A DNA stretch of 64,000 nucleotides from Bacteroidota bacterium (GCA_016717325.1 JADKFV010000003.1:315996-379995); one strand, 5' to 3'; counted from the stretch's first letter, positions 43,301 through 53,836 are shown. Numbers and translations are program-made. The notes: generated by a model not told the origin, from the letters alone.

Positions 43301-46300
43301 TCAATAGATTTAACAGTATCGGGTGGCATATCAGGTTATACGTATTCATGGAGTAGCGGTGCTTCTACCGAAGATGTAACAGGCCTGGCCGCAGGAACAT
43401 ATACTGTGGTGGTTACCGATTTTAATCTTTGTACAACGACACAATCAATAGTAATTACTTCTCCTCCTGCCATTGACGGTAATGTGGCAGTAACCAATAA
43501 CCAGTGCTATGGTAATACCAGCGGTGTTGTGAACCTTACGATATACTCCGATACAATAGGGGAATTTGCTCGCCCTGGATTGTTGATTTCGGAAGTGATG
43601 GCAAATCCTGTAGGCACCGATTCTTCTTATGAGTTTGTTGAATTGATTGCTACCAAAACCATCAATTTTGCTACAACACCTTATTCAGTAATTTTTACAA
43701 ATAACGGAACAGCTACAGCAAATGGATGGAAGCAAGGATTGTCGATTTCGTATGGTTTTGATATTAGTACAGGAATTGTGAACAAAGGCGATATAGTATA
43801 TGTGGGAGGAAATCAAATGATTCCTACCGGAACAAAAATACGTTCTAAGAGTATTGGTACTGCCGGTGATGGTGGCTTAGGAACTGCAACTCCAGCTAAC
43901 GGTGTCTTGGGAAATGGTGGTGCGAATGCAGATGGTGTTGCAGTATTCAAAGGCAACATTGCAAGTGTAACCTCGTCAACTGTGCCGCTCGATGCAATAT
44001 TCTATGGTACAGGGCCAACTCCCGGTTCGGCTGTAGTATCAGCAGGTGCTGCAGGTTATCAACTTCCTGTAAACGATAAATATCCGGGTGGAAAATTGCA
44101 AACAACATCATTTGTTGGGTACGATGCATCGTTGGCGGGAAATACACTTCGTGCAACAGGAACATTTAATACGGCAACTAATTCGTTTTCTATTAACAGA
44201 AATTGGGATTCATTATTCTATGTGAACAATAACCTTAGCCAGGTTTCGCTCATTGGCAGTTCAACTTTCTTATGGTCGAATGGTGCAACAACCGAAGATA
44301 TAATCAATTTGGCTGCCGGTTCTTATACGGTTACAGTAACAGCGGCTAATGGATGTACAACAACTTTCACAGGCGTGGTAACAACTCCTGATTCTATTTC
44401 ACTTATAAAAACTGTCGATAGCATCAATTGCTTTGGAGGCAATGATGGTAGTATTCAAATTGCTGCATCGGGTGGTACGCCATCTTATTCTTATTCCTGG
44501 AGTAGCGGGCAGTCAACTTCGTCTATATCAGGTTTAGTAGCCGGTACGTATACTGTTACTGTTACTGATGCTAATGGATGTACAAAACCTGCGTTATTGA
44601 ATTGGCCGACCCGGCAGAACTACAGGCAGGAGCAATACCAACCGATGAAACTTGTGAATACCTCAATAATGGTATGGTTGAAGTGCAAGCAATAGGAGGA
44701 ACAGGATTATTTACAGTAAATATTGTTGGTGGTGTAGTGAATGAAACTGTTACCGGTATATCGTTTAATTACATTTTCGATAGCCTTGCAGCCGGTAATT
44801 ATATTATTACTGTTACCGATGCCAATGGATGTAGCACGCAGTTTTCTACCGATGTATTTGAACCTGCACCACTTGCAGTTACTCAAACAATAACTCAGGT
44901 AGCTTGTAATGGAGCAGCAACAGGTGCTATAGATATTACTGTCGCAGGCGGTACTCCATCTTATACTTTCACATGGAGCAATAGCACAACAACGGAAGAC
45001 CAAACTAATTTGAGTGCAGGAAATTATTCTGTAGTTGTTACCGATGCAGCAGGTTGTACTACATCGGCCTCTTTTGTCATTACAGAACCAACCCTATTGG
45101 TGGCGACAGCAACATCAACAAATGTAACGTGTAATGGTGCAAACAATGGAACACTCAATGCATCTGCAAGTGGAGGTTTACCAACATACACTTATTCATG
45201 GAGTAATAGCATTACAGGCAGTTCGCAAACCGGACTTGGCAGCGGTACATATACTGTAACAGTTACCGATGGAAATGGTTGCAGCAAGACTTCTTCAACA
45301 ACAATTGCAGAGCCAGCCGCGCTTGCTATTATACTCACACCAACCAACACAACCTGTGCACTTAGTAATGGTTCAATAAGTGCAAGTGTGTCAGGTGGAA
45401 CTGTGAACTACAATTACAGTTGGAGCAATGGTGCCTCAACGCAAAATTTATCTTCTATTGCTGCTGGTACGTATACAGTTAATGTTACCGATGCAAATGG
45501 ATGTACTAAATCAGGAAGTATACCATCACTAATACAGGGACAATACCTGCGCAACCTGGTGCTATTTCAGGTTCCTCAACCATATGTAAAAATACTTCGC
45601 AGTCGTTTTCTATTCTTGCGGTACCTGGCGCTACTAATTATACATGGTCGGCAGGGCCCGGTGCTACAATAACATTAGGCCAAGGTACTACCAACGTTAC
45701 CATTGCATTTTCCAATTTGGCAACAGCATCTTCCGTTTCTGTTTTTGCATCTAATGGCTGTGGAAATAGTTTGCCACGAACAAAAGCATACACAATTTTA
45801 AATGGCACACCGGCAACACCTACTTCAATATTAGGACCGCTGTGGGGAAATTGCAAAAAGGTAAATGTTGGTTACTCATGTACTTTGTCTGCTGGTGCTA
45901 CCACATATACATGGACCGTACCTGCTGGCGTTACTATCAATTCGGGCCAGGGAACAAATGCCATAATTGTGACATACGGATTAGCGTTTACAGGAAGTGG
46001 TAACATTTCGGTAACTGCCTCGAACAGTTGTGGTACAAGTACTGCACGTACCGTGGTAACAAATGCTAAACCACAAATGCTTGTAATTTCAGGATTGAAT
46101 TATGCTTGTCAATATCAATCGGGCTTAGTTTATACTGTGGCCGCGGTGCCGGGAGCTGCAGGCTATACTTGGACTGTGGTTGCAGGCAGCACAATACTGA
46201 GTGGACAAGGTACTACCTCTATCACAGTAAAGTGGGGAGTAATAAATGGTGTTATAAAATGCGTTGCCAACAATGCTTGTGGTAGCAGTATACAAGCTCA

Positions 46301-46598
46301 ATTCCCTGTATCATTTGTTTGCAAAGAAGATGGTACGCCTTTCGATTTATCTGAATTAAATCTTTTCCCAAATCCTGCGAACGAAACTACAACTTTACAG
46401 TTTGAAGGATTTAATGAAGGTAATGCAACTATAACTATATACGATGTTATTGGTAAACAAACTTTGAATACAGAAATTCCGGTTGTAGTGGGTGATAATA
46501 AATTCCCAATTAATGTATCAACACTGGCGAAGGGAGTTTATAATATTAAAGTAATATTTAACGGTTACACACGCATACAGCGAATGGTGGTACAATAA
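34385..46598 (+). CDS. Giant T9SS adhesin: Vps10/BNR-like propeller, PKD, lamin-tail-like and ~20 SprB repeats; four frame breaks
   Basis: About 4071 residues after correction. Order: signal peptide (to about residue 33), a charged segment rich in E and R (about 45-75), a ten-bladed sortilin/BNR-like propeller (about 110-790; repeats such as GGGLWKTTN, GVWKSTDGG, STNGGTSWT), a PKD domain (WSWNFGDGSP), a jelly-roll-like domain, a FTVSGTGLTANLLVTPP domain, then about 20 SprB-like repeats (CFGG.NG....GG..PYTY.WSN....I.GL.AGTYTVTVTDANGC) interrupted by two lamin-tail-like domains and a GDIAIIG domain, two Ig-like domains near 45850-46310 and a sorting domain (LNLFPNPANETTTL to RMVVQ). Breaks: T missing at 39324-39327, extra T at 39450-39455, A missing at 44584-44587, A missing near 45520. 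SprB is a gliding adhesin in Flavobacterium; an adhesive role here is inferred. Confidence 0.8.
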
Positions 46599-46624
46599 TT
46601 TTATGTCCCACTGAAATTTTAAGA

Positions 46625-46655
46625 AAAGCCGGCAAGAGATTGCCGGCTTTTTTTT
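46625..46655 (+). terminator. Rho-independent terminator after the giant adhesin gene
   Basis: Perfect 11-bp stem AAAGCCGGCAA / TTGCCGGCTTT (46625-46635 and 46640-46650) with a GAGA tetraloop and a T tract continuing to 46655. It lies 26 bp after the adhesin stop codon. Confidence 0.93.
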
Positions 46656-47048
46656 AGAGTTATTTTTGGTTTGAAAATATTCGAATCTTTTTTGTGATTG
46701 CTATTCCGAAACCACTTAGCTTTTGGAAACAAGTTTTTGAAGTTGTTGGGCATTACACGAAGTATACAACTTTTTTCGAATACAGTTCGAGAATACTCAT
46801 TACAAGTTCGTGTCAAATTCTGTTAAAAATAAAAAAAATAAGATAGCAGTAAGCAATTACCTGCATTGATTATTAATTGGCAATTACTCATATCGCACAA
46901 TTTATGAATATTGATTTCAAGCCAATAAATTTATATTGAAAATGTGAAGCCTGTAATGTGGAACATTACAATTGTTAAAGGTTTTCTAGTCCACAATAAT
47001 TCCAATCTTCACTTATCTTCAAAAATATAATATATCTCACAACAAACA
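46656..47048. other. Gene-free AT-rich region with a palindrome at 46952-46970
   Basis: 393 bp between convergent genes. The only structure I see is TGTAATGT-GGA-ACATTACA (46952-46970), perfect 8-bp arms with a 3-base loop and no T tract on either side. It could be a weak terminator for prmA or a protein-binding site. Nothing else is recognisable. Confidence 0.4.
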
Positions 47049-47879
47049 TTACTTTATAAATAATGCAGCGCACCAATTATTGCGTGTTTGAGAATGTTGA
47101 AATTTCAAATCATACTTTTTGGCATGTTCAATTATGATGGGCAAATCAATTTCATAAAAACCACTGCATAAAAAAGTGCCACCAGCCTTAATGCAACTTG
47201 CATAATCCTGTAAATCGTTAAGGATGATGTTGCGATTTATATTGGCAATAAAAATATCATAAACTTTATTTTGCAACACCGATGCATCGCCAATAGCAGC
47301 ATTAATTTTTGTGCACGCATTGCGTTCAATGTTTGTTTGCGAATTTAGAATACACTGTGCATCATAATCAAAAGCATCTACCATTAATGCGCCTAGTTTT
47401 TCGGCCATTACTGCCAGTATCCCTGTGCCACAGCCCATATCACAAACTATTTTATTTTTGAAAGAAAGCGGTAACATCAGTTCTATTACCAAAGATGTGG
47501 TTTCGTGATGACCGGTGCCAAATGACATTTCGGGTTGAATAATAATTTCGTAGGGATATTTATTTTGAGGGGGATGGAAATCAGCTCTTACGTATACAGT
47601 ATTGGTTATAAGCACAGGTTCAAAATTTTCTTCCCATAGTTTATTCCAGTTTTGATAGGGGATTACCTCTGTTGTAAAATCGAATGGGGTAATGTGTTTC
47701 AGTTGGTCAACAAATTCTGATAACTCTTTGTTATCATTACCGGCATTTACAAAAGCATCGAAACCGGTGGCGTTTTCTTCAAATATTTCGAATGCTGTAT
47801 CTCCCAAATGAGCAATAAGGATTTCGGAAAATACTTCCGGCTCATGAGGAATACTGAAACTATATTTTATGTAATTCAT
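47049..47879 (-). CDS. prmA: Ribosomal protein L11 methyltransferase
   Basis: 276 residues. Methylates lysines and the N-terminus of ribosomal protein L11 using S-adenosylmethionine. The N-terminal substrate-recognition domain (about 1-95) ends with QNWNKLWEENFEPV, followed by the catalytic domain with PEMSFGTGHHETTSL, motif I VCDMGCGTGILAVMAEKLGA, the acidic FDYD and ANINRNIILN, which replaces the NPPY-like motif as in PrmA. The frame is intact. The start lies 26 bp after the stop of cinA on the same strand, so the two are probably co-transcribed. Confidence 0.94.
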   Translation of the reverse strand: MNYIKYSFSIPHEPEVFSEILIAHLGDTAFEIFEENATGFDAFVNAGNDNKELSEFVDQLKHITPFDFTTEVIPYQNWNKLWEENFEPVLITNTVYVRADFHPPQNKYPYEIIIQPEMSFGTGHHETTSLVIELMLPLSFKNKIVCDMGCGTGILAVMAEKLGALMVDAFDYDAQCILNSQTNIERNACTKINAAIGDASVLQNKVYDIFIANINRNIILNDLQDYASCIKAGGTFLCSGFYEIDLPIIIEHAKKYDLKFQHSQTRNNWCAALFIK

Positions 47880-47905
47880 GGTTGTATAATTTTTTAGCGT
47901 AATAG

Positions 47906-49144
47906 TTATTCTGATTCAATTTCCAGCCTGAGCATATTTAATGCTGTTTGCGAAAACACATGAATATTGCGCATACGGTCGGTACCATATTGTATTTTTT
48001 TTGCAAATACTTTTGTTGGTGTGGCAATTCCAATCCATACCAGGCCAACAGGTTTTTCGTCTGTGCCTCCCGATGGCCCTGCAACACCTGATGTAGCTAT
48101 AGCATAATCTGTTTTAAATTTCTTCTTAATATTCTTTGCCATATATGTTACTGTTTCTTCGCTTACAGCACCATGTTTTTTTAAAACACCTGCCGGAACA
48201 TCAAGAAATCTTTCTTTTATAAAATTATCATAGCTTATAACCGAACCCAAATAAAACGCAGAACAACCTGGCATGGAAGTAATGAGGTGCGAAATATATC
48301 CTCCGGTGCAACTTTCAGCCAGCGATAATGTTTTTTTCTTTTTTACCAGTAACGTAGCAATTAGTTCCGGCAGGTTATCGTCACCCTCACCATAAATATA
48401 TTTGCTGATAAGTGGCTTTAATTTTTTTATTTGTGATGCTGCGAGCCCCTTTATTTTTTTGTCGTGATCTATGGCGGTGAGGCGCAGGCGCACCATACCG
48501 GGTGCAGGTAAATAAGCGAGTTTCATATTCGGAGGCAAGGCATCTTCCCATTTTTCAATCATTTCGGCAAGTGTACTTTCGCCTATACCTTGGGTAAGTA
48601 TAGTGCTGTGAACTATATGTGGTGTTATAAAAGTTTTTTTCAAGCGTGGTAATACTCCATCGGTCATCATGCCTTTCATTTCGTAAGGTACTCCGGGCAT
48701 CGAAACAATTATTTTATTTTTGTGATGAAACCACATACCGGGAGCAGTACCGTTTTTGTTTCGTATACAGATACAGTTATCAGGTACTTCGGCTTGTTTT
48801 AAATTTACTGGTGAAACAACACGATGCCTGTCTTTAAACATTTTTTTAATGTCATTCAGAACCACTTTGTTTACTACCAGTTTACTCTTGAAATATTTGC
48901 AAAGTGTATGTTTTGTAATGTCATCTTTTGTTGGACCAAGGCCTCCGGTTATAAGAACAATGTCTACTCTTTTTATTGCTTCGTTTATGGCTTTTACAAT
49001 ATGGGCTGCACTATCGCCAACTGCCGTTCGTTGGTAAACGTAAAACCCAAATTTGTTTAACTCCTGCGCCATCCATGCCGAGTTAGTGTCAATTACCTGC
49101 CCTATCAATAGTTCATCACCTATTGTTATTATTTCAACATTCAT
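47906..49144 (-). CDS. cinA: CinA family protein (ADP-ribose pyrophosphatase / NMN deamidase)
   Basis: 412 residues with both domains of full-length CinA. The N-terminal MoCF/COG1058 domain (about 1-170) has EIITIGDELLIGQVIDTNSA and ITGGLGPTKDDITKHTL; the C-terminal amidohydrolase domain (about 250-410) has LSLAESCTGGYISH with the catalytic serine, and ATSGVAGPSGGTDEKPVG. Known members split ADP-ribose and deamidate nicotinamide mononucleotide, recycling pyridine nucleotides; the competence link implied by the name is not general. Intact and upstream of prmA. Confidence 0.94.
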   Translation of the reverse strand: MNVEIITIGDELLIGQVIDTNSAWMAQELNKFGFYVYQRTAVGDSAAHIVKAINEAIKRVDIVLITGGLGPTKDDITKHTLCKYFKSKLVVNKVVLNDIKKMFKDRHRVVSPVNLKQAEVPDNCICIRNKNGTAPGMWFHHKNKIIVSMPGVPYEMKGMMTDGVLPRLKKTFITPHIVHSTILTQGIGESTLAEMIEKWEDALPPNMKLAYLPAPGMVRLRLTAIDHDKKIKGLAASQIKKLKPLISKYIYGEGDDNLPELIATLLVKKKKTLSLAESCTGGYISHLITSMPGCSAFYLGSVISYDNFIKERFLDVPAGVLKKHGAVSEETVTYMAKNIKKKFKTDYAIATSGVAGPSGGTDEKPVGLVWIGIATPTKVFAKKIQYGTDRMRNIHVFSQTALNMLRLEIESE

Positions 49145-49291
49145 TTTTGCGTTTATAAAATGGAATTTTTATGGTGCGAATGTACATTCAAAAAAATAAA
49201 TATTCGACTAGTGAATCAAAGTATTTGCTTTCATTCAATACTGATTAAGAGATGGTTTAAAAAATTCAATCTCTGGCTTATGAGTAAGTAA

Positions 49292-51163
49292 TTACTTAGC
49301 ATTGGCCATCATTTCATCTATGGTCTCGCGCGTTACTGCATGATAGGTGGGCCGCGCTTTGTCATATATTTTGGCTGCGAATGCTCTGCCATTTTCGGTT
49401 TCGAGGAGTGCTGCAAAAAGTGGACGCACAAATTTTCTGCGGCCTACATTGCAAAGGAAATTTTCGATTTGTGCATTTGCTGCATCGTAATTGTTTTTAA
49501 TAGCAAGTATGTACCACACGCATTGTATTTCGCTGTTTTGCGATTGTGTGAAATGGAAAGCTTTATCGAGTGCCGCCAATTTTTCGATTCCGAGTTTGGC
49601 ATCGAAAGTACGGATAAGCTGTAACCAATTATGTGTAGAATAGCCTGCAGTATCTATTACAGCGGTGTTGCCCGATTTAGTAAATGCATCAGCATCTTGC
49701 TGCACTTTAAAAAGTATTGCCGATTGTGGTGCGTTATAATTTTTTGGCAAACCATTTTCATAAACCCATGCACGAGCATTTATTTTGGAATAGGCCGCAG
49801 TATCACCATCAAATAATTCATTGCGCACATGATTCAAAAACATTTCGGTGGTCATACTTTTAAATTTATTTTCTTCAAAATAGTTTTTAAGAAACGCATC
49901 GAATTTTTCGCGACCAACAATTGCTTCAATATTTTTTAAAAACAAACGCCCTTTTTCATACGCTATATCGCTCATGCCATCATCGGGATTGCGATTTTCT
50001 AAATGGAGGAAAAGTTTTGTGTCATCAGGATTATGCTCCAACAAATCGGTCATAGTTTCTTCCAAATCTTTGTAACCTAAATAAGCAAGCATATCAGCAT
50101 AAGGTTTGCCATATATTTTTTCCATTATGCGATTTTCGAAATATACCGTAAAGCCTTCATTGAGCCAGAAATCGTTCCATGTGGCATTGGTAACCAAATT
50201 GCCCGACCAAGAATGTGCCAGTTCATGTGCAACTAAAGCCACTAAAGATTTGTCACCGGCAATAATGGTGGGTGTGGCAAATGTAAGCCGCGGATTTTCC
50301 ATGCCACCAAAAGGAAAGCTTGGCGGAAGTACCAGCAAATCATATTTACCCCATGCATAAGGTCCGTACAATTCACCTGCAGCATTTATCATTGCAGGCA
50401 TATCGGTCAATTCATTTGCACATGCATTAAGCAAACCGGGTTCTGCATATACTCCGCTAATAGCATTGTAACCATGGTATTGCACATGCCCTATAGCTAA
50501 TGCCATAAGGTATGACGACACAGGTTGAGGCATATTGAAATGATAAACACCATCGGCATGATAAACGGTATCGTTTTCGGCACTCATAAGCGCCATTAAA
50601 TTTGTAGGGCACGTAACTGTGGCTGTATACGTAAATTTTATACCCGGGCTATCCTGAATGGGAATCCATGTGCGCGCAAGTATGGCTTCGGATTGTGTAA
50701 ACATAAAAGGGAATTGTTTATCGTGCGTTTGCGATGGTTCAAGCCATTGGATTGCTGCAGCATCGGGCCGGGTTTTGTAGATGATTTTAACTTTGGTGGT
50801 AGCGGGTTTAATATTTACAACCAATGGTGTGCCTATTATACTATCCGATTTGCCTAATACATAATCAGTTTTAGTATTACCATCAATATACACTGCTTCG
50901 ATGTTAAGATTTTGTGTGTCGAAAATTATTTTATCACCTCCGGTTTTATTTTCAATATCATATTCAGCAAAACCTGTGAGGATTTTATTTTCGAAATCTA
51001 CTTTCAGGTTGAGGTTAAGTTTTTTAATAATGGCATCATTAAAATTTGAAAACGAATGAGGGTCGTTTCCGGCATTAATTTTTAACGGTGAAACACTTTT
51101 GGGTGTATTGTTACAACCAACAATATATAATGAAAGGACAAGCAAGAAAACAGAAATACGCAT
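49292..51163 (-). CDS. M1 family aminopeptidase, predicted lipoprotein
   Basis: About 623 residues from the ATG at 51163, chosen because it gives a lipoprotein signal MRISVFLLVLSLYIVGCNN (lipobox ending in Cys); an ATG at 51181 adds six residues. The N-terminal beta domain is followed by the catalytic domain with GGMENPRLTF (substrate N-terminus recognition), the zinc site HELAHSWSGN and 18 residues later NEGFTVYFEN, all as in M1 enzymes. The C-terminal helical domain (about 480-623) resembles the leukotriene A4 hydrolase tail. It removes N-terminal residues from peptides, here at the cell envelope. Confidence 0.93.
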   Translation of the reverse strand: MRISVFLLVLSLYIVGCNNTPKSVSPLKINAGNDPHSFSNFNDAIIKKLNLNLKVDFENKILTGFAEYDIENKTGGDKIIFDTQNLNIEAVYIDGNTKTDYVLGKSDSIIGTPLVVNIKPATTKVKIIYKTRPDAAAIQWLEPSQTHDKQFPFMFTQSEAILARTWIPIQDSPGIKFTYTATVTCPTNLMALMSAENDTVYHADGVYHFNMPQPVSSYLMALAIGHVQYHGYNAISGVYAEPGLLNACANELTDMPAMINAAGELYGPYAWGKYDLLVLPPSFPFGGMENPRLTFATPTIIAGDKSLVALVAHELAHSWSGNLVTNATWNDFWLNEGFTVYFENRIMEKIYGKPYADMLAYLGYKDLEETMTDLLEHNPDDTKLFLHLENRNPDDGMSDIAYEKGRLFLKNIEAIVGREKFDAFLKNYFEENKFKSMTTEMFLNHVRNELFDGDTAAYSKINARAWVYENGLPKNYNAPQSAILFKVQQDADAFTKSGNTAVIDTAGYSTHNWLQLIRTFDAKLGIEKLAALDKAFHFTQSQNSEIQCVWYILAIKNNYDAANAQIENFLCNVGRRKFVRPLFAALLETENGRAFAAKIYDKARPTYHAVTRETIDEMMANAK

Positions 51164-51246
51164 AGATTTTATTTTTAGCAAAGTAAAGTTTTTGCTGCGG
51201 AATAATTATCTATAAAAGAAAATATACGTTAATGTTTAAAGAAGAT

Positions 51247-51254
51247 TATCTTTG
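51247..51254 (+). promoter_or_regulatory. Candidate -7 promoter box TATCTTTG
   Basis: TATCTTTG fits TAnnTTTG exactly and lies just upstream of the first base of the riboswitch P1 stem (51260), so a transcript starting a few bases downstream would begin with the aptamer. No good TTTG is found at -33. Confidence 0.55.
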
Positions 51255-51259
51255 CAACA

Positions 51260-51336
51260 GTTAAAGGGGTGTCCACTTTGCGGACTGAGATAATACCCTC
51301 ACACCTGAACAGGATAATGCCTGCGTAGGAATTAAC
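51260..51336 (+). promoter_or_regulatory. TPP riboswitch (THI element)
   Basis: The conserved parts are all present and in order: GGGGTGTCC, CTGAGATAATACCC, then ACACCTGAACAGGATAATGC and CTGCGTAGGAA. P1 is formed by GTTAA (51260-51264) and TTAAC (51332-51336). The leader continues about 50 nt to the ATG of the TonB-dependent receptor at 51389 without an obvious terminator hairpin, so control may act on translation start. Thiamine pyrophosphate binding would switch the receptor off. Confidence 0.96.
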
Positions 51337-51388
51337 GTGAGTTGCTAATTTACTTTTCTGCAAAGTTCCTCCCACAAATTTTATTAAG

Positions 51389-53836
51389 ATGAAAAAATTA
51401 GTTTTCGCAACTGCCATTTTGCTTTGCGGATTGATGAGTTCAACTTTTGCCCAAATTGTTGTATCGGGAATAATTACTGATGTGAACAAGAATGCAATTG
51501 TTGGTGCATCCATCCAATTGGAACCTACTATGTATGCAACCACAAGTGATGCTTCGGGAAAATTTTATCTCAACAAAATTAGACCCGGTACCTATACTGT
51601 AAAAGTTTTTAGGCTGGGATATAAATCCTATGAAGCAGTTATTGAAATATTGCAAGCATACGAAATACAAATAGTATTGCAACCTGTATTGTATATAAAT
51701 AATGAAATTACTGTAACAGCGCTGCGCAAAGGAAACAGCGATATGATGACTTCGGTAACAATTAATAAAGAGGAAATTGAAGAACGAAATACAGGAGTTG
51801 ATATTCCTTTTTTACTGGAGCAAACTCCATCCGTAATTGCTACCTCCGATGCAGGCACCGGAATTGGTTATACCGGATTGCGCATTCGCGGAACCGATGC
51901 CACCCGTATAAACGTAACTCTCAATGGTGTACCCTTGAACGATGCTGAGTCGCAACAATTGTATTGGGTCGATTTGCCCGATGTGGCTTCTTCTATGCAA
52001 AACATACAGGTGCAACGCGGTGTGGGAACATCAACTAACGGAGGTTCGGCATTTGGTGGCTCGGTAAATATGTTGTTGCAGCGCGAAACCGAAAAGCCAT
52101 ATTCAACGGTTCAACTTGCAAGTGGATCGTTTAATACTTTCAAAAGGAATATTTCATTTGGTACGGGCTTGATAAAAAATCATTTTTATTTTAATGGTCG
52201 GTTGTCGAAAATAAATAGCGATGGATATGTAGATAGAAGTAGTGCTGACTTGCAATCATACATGCTGCAAACAGGGTATGCCGGTCAACGGTTTTCTATA
52301 CATGTAATGATGATGGATGGAAAGGAAAAAACATATCAGGCCTGGAATGGTATTCCTGAGTCGCGCTGGAACAATGATACTCAAAGCATGCTGGCGTACA
52401 TTAACCGTAATGGACTCGATAGCACGGAGGCTTTCAACTTGCTAAACAGCGGTACTACTTACAATTATTTCGATTACAAAAACCAAACCGATAATTACCG
52501 TCAAACACATTATCAATTGCAAACGGTATTTGATATTAATGCAAAAAACCTTTTACAGGTATCCCTGCATTATACCAAAGGACGTGGATATTATGAGGAG
52601 TATAAAAAACAGCAAACATTAGCCGACTACAGTATAACCAATACTGTATACGATGGAGATACGATTTTGGAAAGCGATATTATCAGGCAGAAATGGCTCG
52701 ACAACGATTTTTATGGTTTTATTTTTTCGATTAGTTCGCAGGTTAATACCAAGCTCGAATTGATAAATGGCGGAGGGTATAATATTTATGATGGCAAACA
52801 TTTTGGCGATGTCATTTGGTATCAGTTTGTAAATCCCAAATTGGACCATGTGCGATATTATAGCGATAATGCAATAAAGCATGATTACCATTATTTCTTA
52901 AAAGCAATTTATACTTACAATAAATGGAAAGCACTTATTGATTTACAATATCGTGGTGTGAAATATTCTTTCGAAGGCAAAAACGAGTTGTTAATGTTAT
53001 CGCAGCAAAAAACAAATCTCCATTTTTTCAACCCAAAAGCCGGATTAAGTTATGCGCCCAATCAAAGGGAAACAGGTTTTGTAAGTGTGAGTGTTGGCAA
53101 CAAAGAACCATCGCGCGATGATTATGTAAACTCCTCTCCACTAACACGACCAAAGCACGAATCGCTGATTGATATTGAAAGCGGATACACTTATACAAAA
53201 AGTAAGTGGATGGCAAAAGCAAATTATTTTTTAATGTTATATAAAAATCAACTGGCTTTGAGTGGAAAAATTAACGATGTGGGCGAATATACCCGTGTGA
53301 ATATTGCTAATAGTTTTCGTGAGGGAATTGAAATTGAAATGATGTATAAACCATTCAGGAAAGTAACGTTAAATGGTAACATTACTTTAAGCAGAAATAA
53401 GATAAAGCAGTTTGACGAGTTTGTAGATAATTATGACGATGGCTCTCAAAACCAAATTACGCATAACAATGTAGATGTTTCGTTTTCGCCTGCTACTACA
53501 GGTTTTGTATCCTGTATGTATTCTGTAACAAGTTTTTTGAAACTTAACTATGAAATAAAATATGTAGGCAAGCAACATTTGGATAACACCCAAAACGAAG
53601 CGAAAATGCTTCCACAATATCTAGTCAATGGTGCTTCGGTGATTTTGGAAAAAGAGTTTAAGAGCATCGGAGTTATACAATTGAATGTTAGGATAAATAA
53701 TTTGCTTGATAAGAAATATGTCAGCAACGGATATACTTATGGTTATATTTATGGTAATGAAAGAATTACGGAGAATTTTTATTTCCCGCAAGCAGGGCGA
53801 AATTTTGTTATGCAGTTTGTTTGGAAAATGAATTGA
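51389..53836 (+). CDS. TonB-dependent outer-membrane receptor, probably for thiamine
   Basis: 815 residues: signal peptide (MKKLVFATAILLCGLMSSTF, then AQ), a carboxypeptidase-D-like domain (about 25-105: VVSGIITDVNKNAIVGASIQ), a plug (about 110-230: NEITVTALRKGN, LEQTPSVIATSDAGTG, LRIRGTDATRINVTLNGVPL, NIQVQRGVGTS) and a 22-strand barrel ending in RNFVMQFVWKMN with a terminal aromatic-rich strand. The family imports scarce nutrients using TonB energy. A TPP riboswitch in the leader points to thiamine or a precursor as substrate. The N-terminal domain and lack of a neighbouring SusD show it is not a glycan SusC pair. No other thiamine gene is in the window. Confidence 0.92.
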   Translation: MKKLVFATAILLCGLMSSTFAQIVVSGIITDVNKNAIVGASIQLEPTMYATTSDASGKFYLNKIRPGTYTVKVFRLGYKSYEAVIEILQAYEIQIVLQPVLYINNEITVTALRKGNSDMMTSVTINKEEIEERNTGVDIPFLLEQTPSVIATSDAGTGIGYTGLRIRGTDATRINVTLNGVPLNDAESQQLYWVDLPDVASSMQNIQVQRGVGTSTNGGSAFGGSVNMLLQRETEKPYSTVQLASGSFNTFKRNISFGTGLIKNHFYFNGRLSKINSDGYVDRSSADLQSYMLQTGYAGQRFSIHVMMMDGKEKTYQAWNGIPESRWNNDTQSMLAYINRNGLDSTEAFNLLNSGTTYNYFDYKNQTDNYRQTHYQLQTVFDINAKNLLQVSLHYTKGRGYYEEYKKQQTLADYSITNTVYDGDTILESDIIRQKWLDNDFYGFIFSISSQVNTKLELINGGGYNIYDGKHFGDVIWYQFVNPKLDHVRYYSDNAIKHDYHYFLKAIYTYNKWKALIDLQYRGVKYSFEGKNELLMLSQQKTNLHFFNPKAGLSYAPNQRETGFVSVSVGNKEPSRDDYVNSSPLTRPKHESLIDIESGYTYTKSKWMAKANYFLMLYKNQLALSGKINDVGEYTRVNIANSFREGIEIEMMYKPFRKVTLNGNITLSRNKIKQFDEFVDNYDDGSQNQITHNNVDVSFSPATTGFVSCMYSVTSFLKLNYEIKYVGKQHLDNTQNEAKMLPQYLVNGASVILEKEFKSIGVIQLNVRINNLLDKKYVSNGYTYGYIYGNERITENFYFPQAGRNFVMQFVWKMN

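Noticed and set aside
37543..44165. Long open frames on the minus strand within the adhesin gene
   Set aside because: They mirror the SprB repeats in another frame, have no recognisable domain and alternate with the clear plus-strand protein.
39324..45522. Programmed ribosomal frameshifting in the adhesin gene
   Set aside because: The four breaks go in both directions, lie at unlike sites and are matched by similar breaks in unrelated genes; indel error is simpler.
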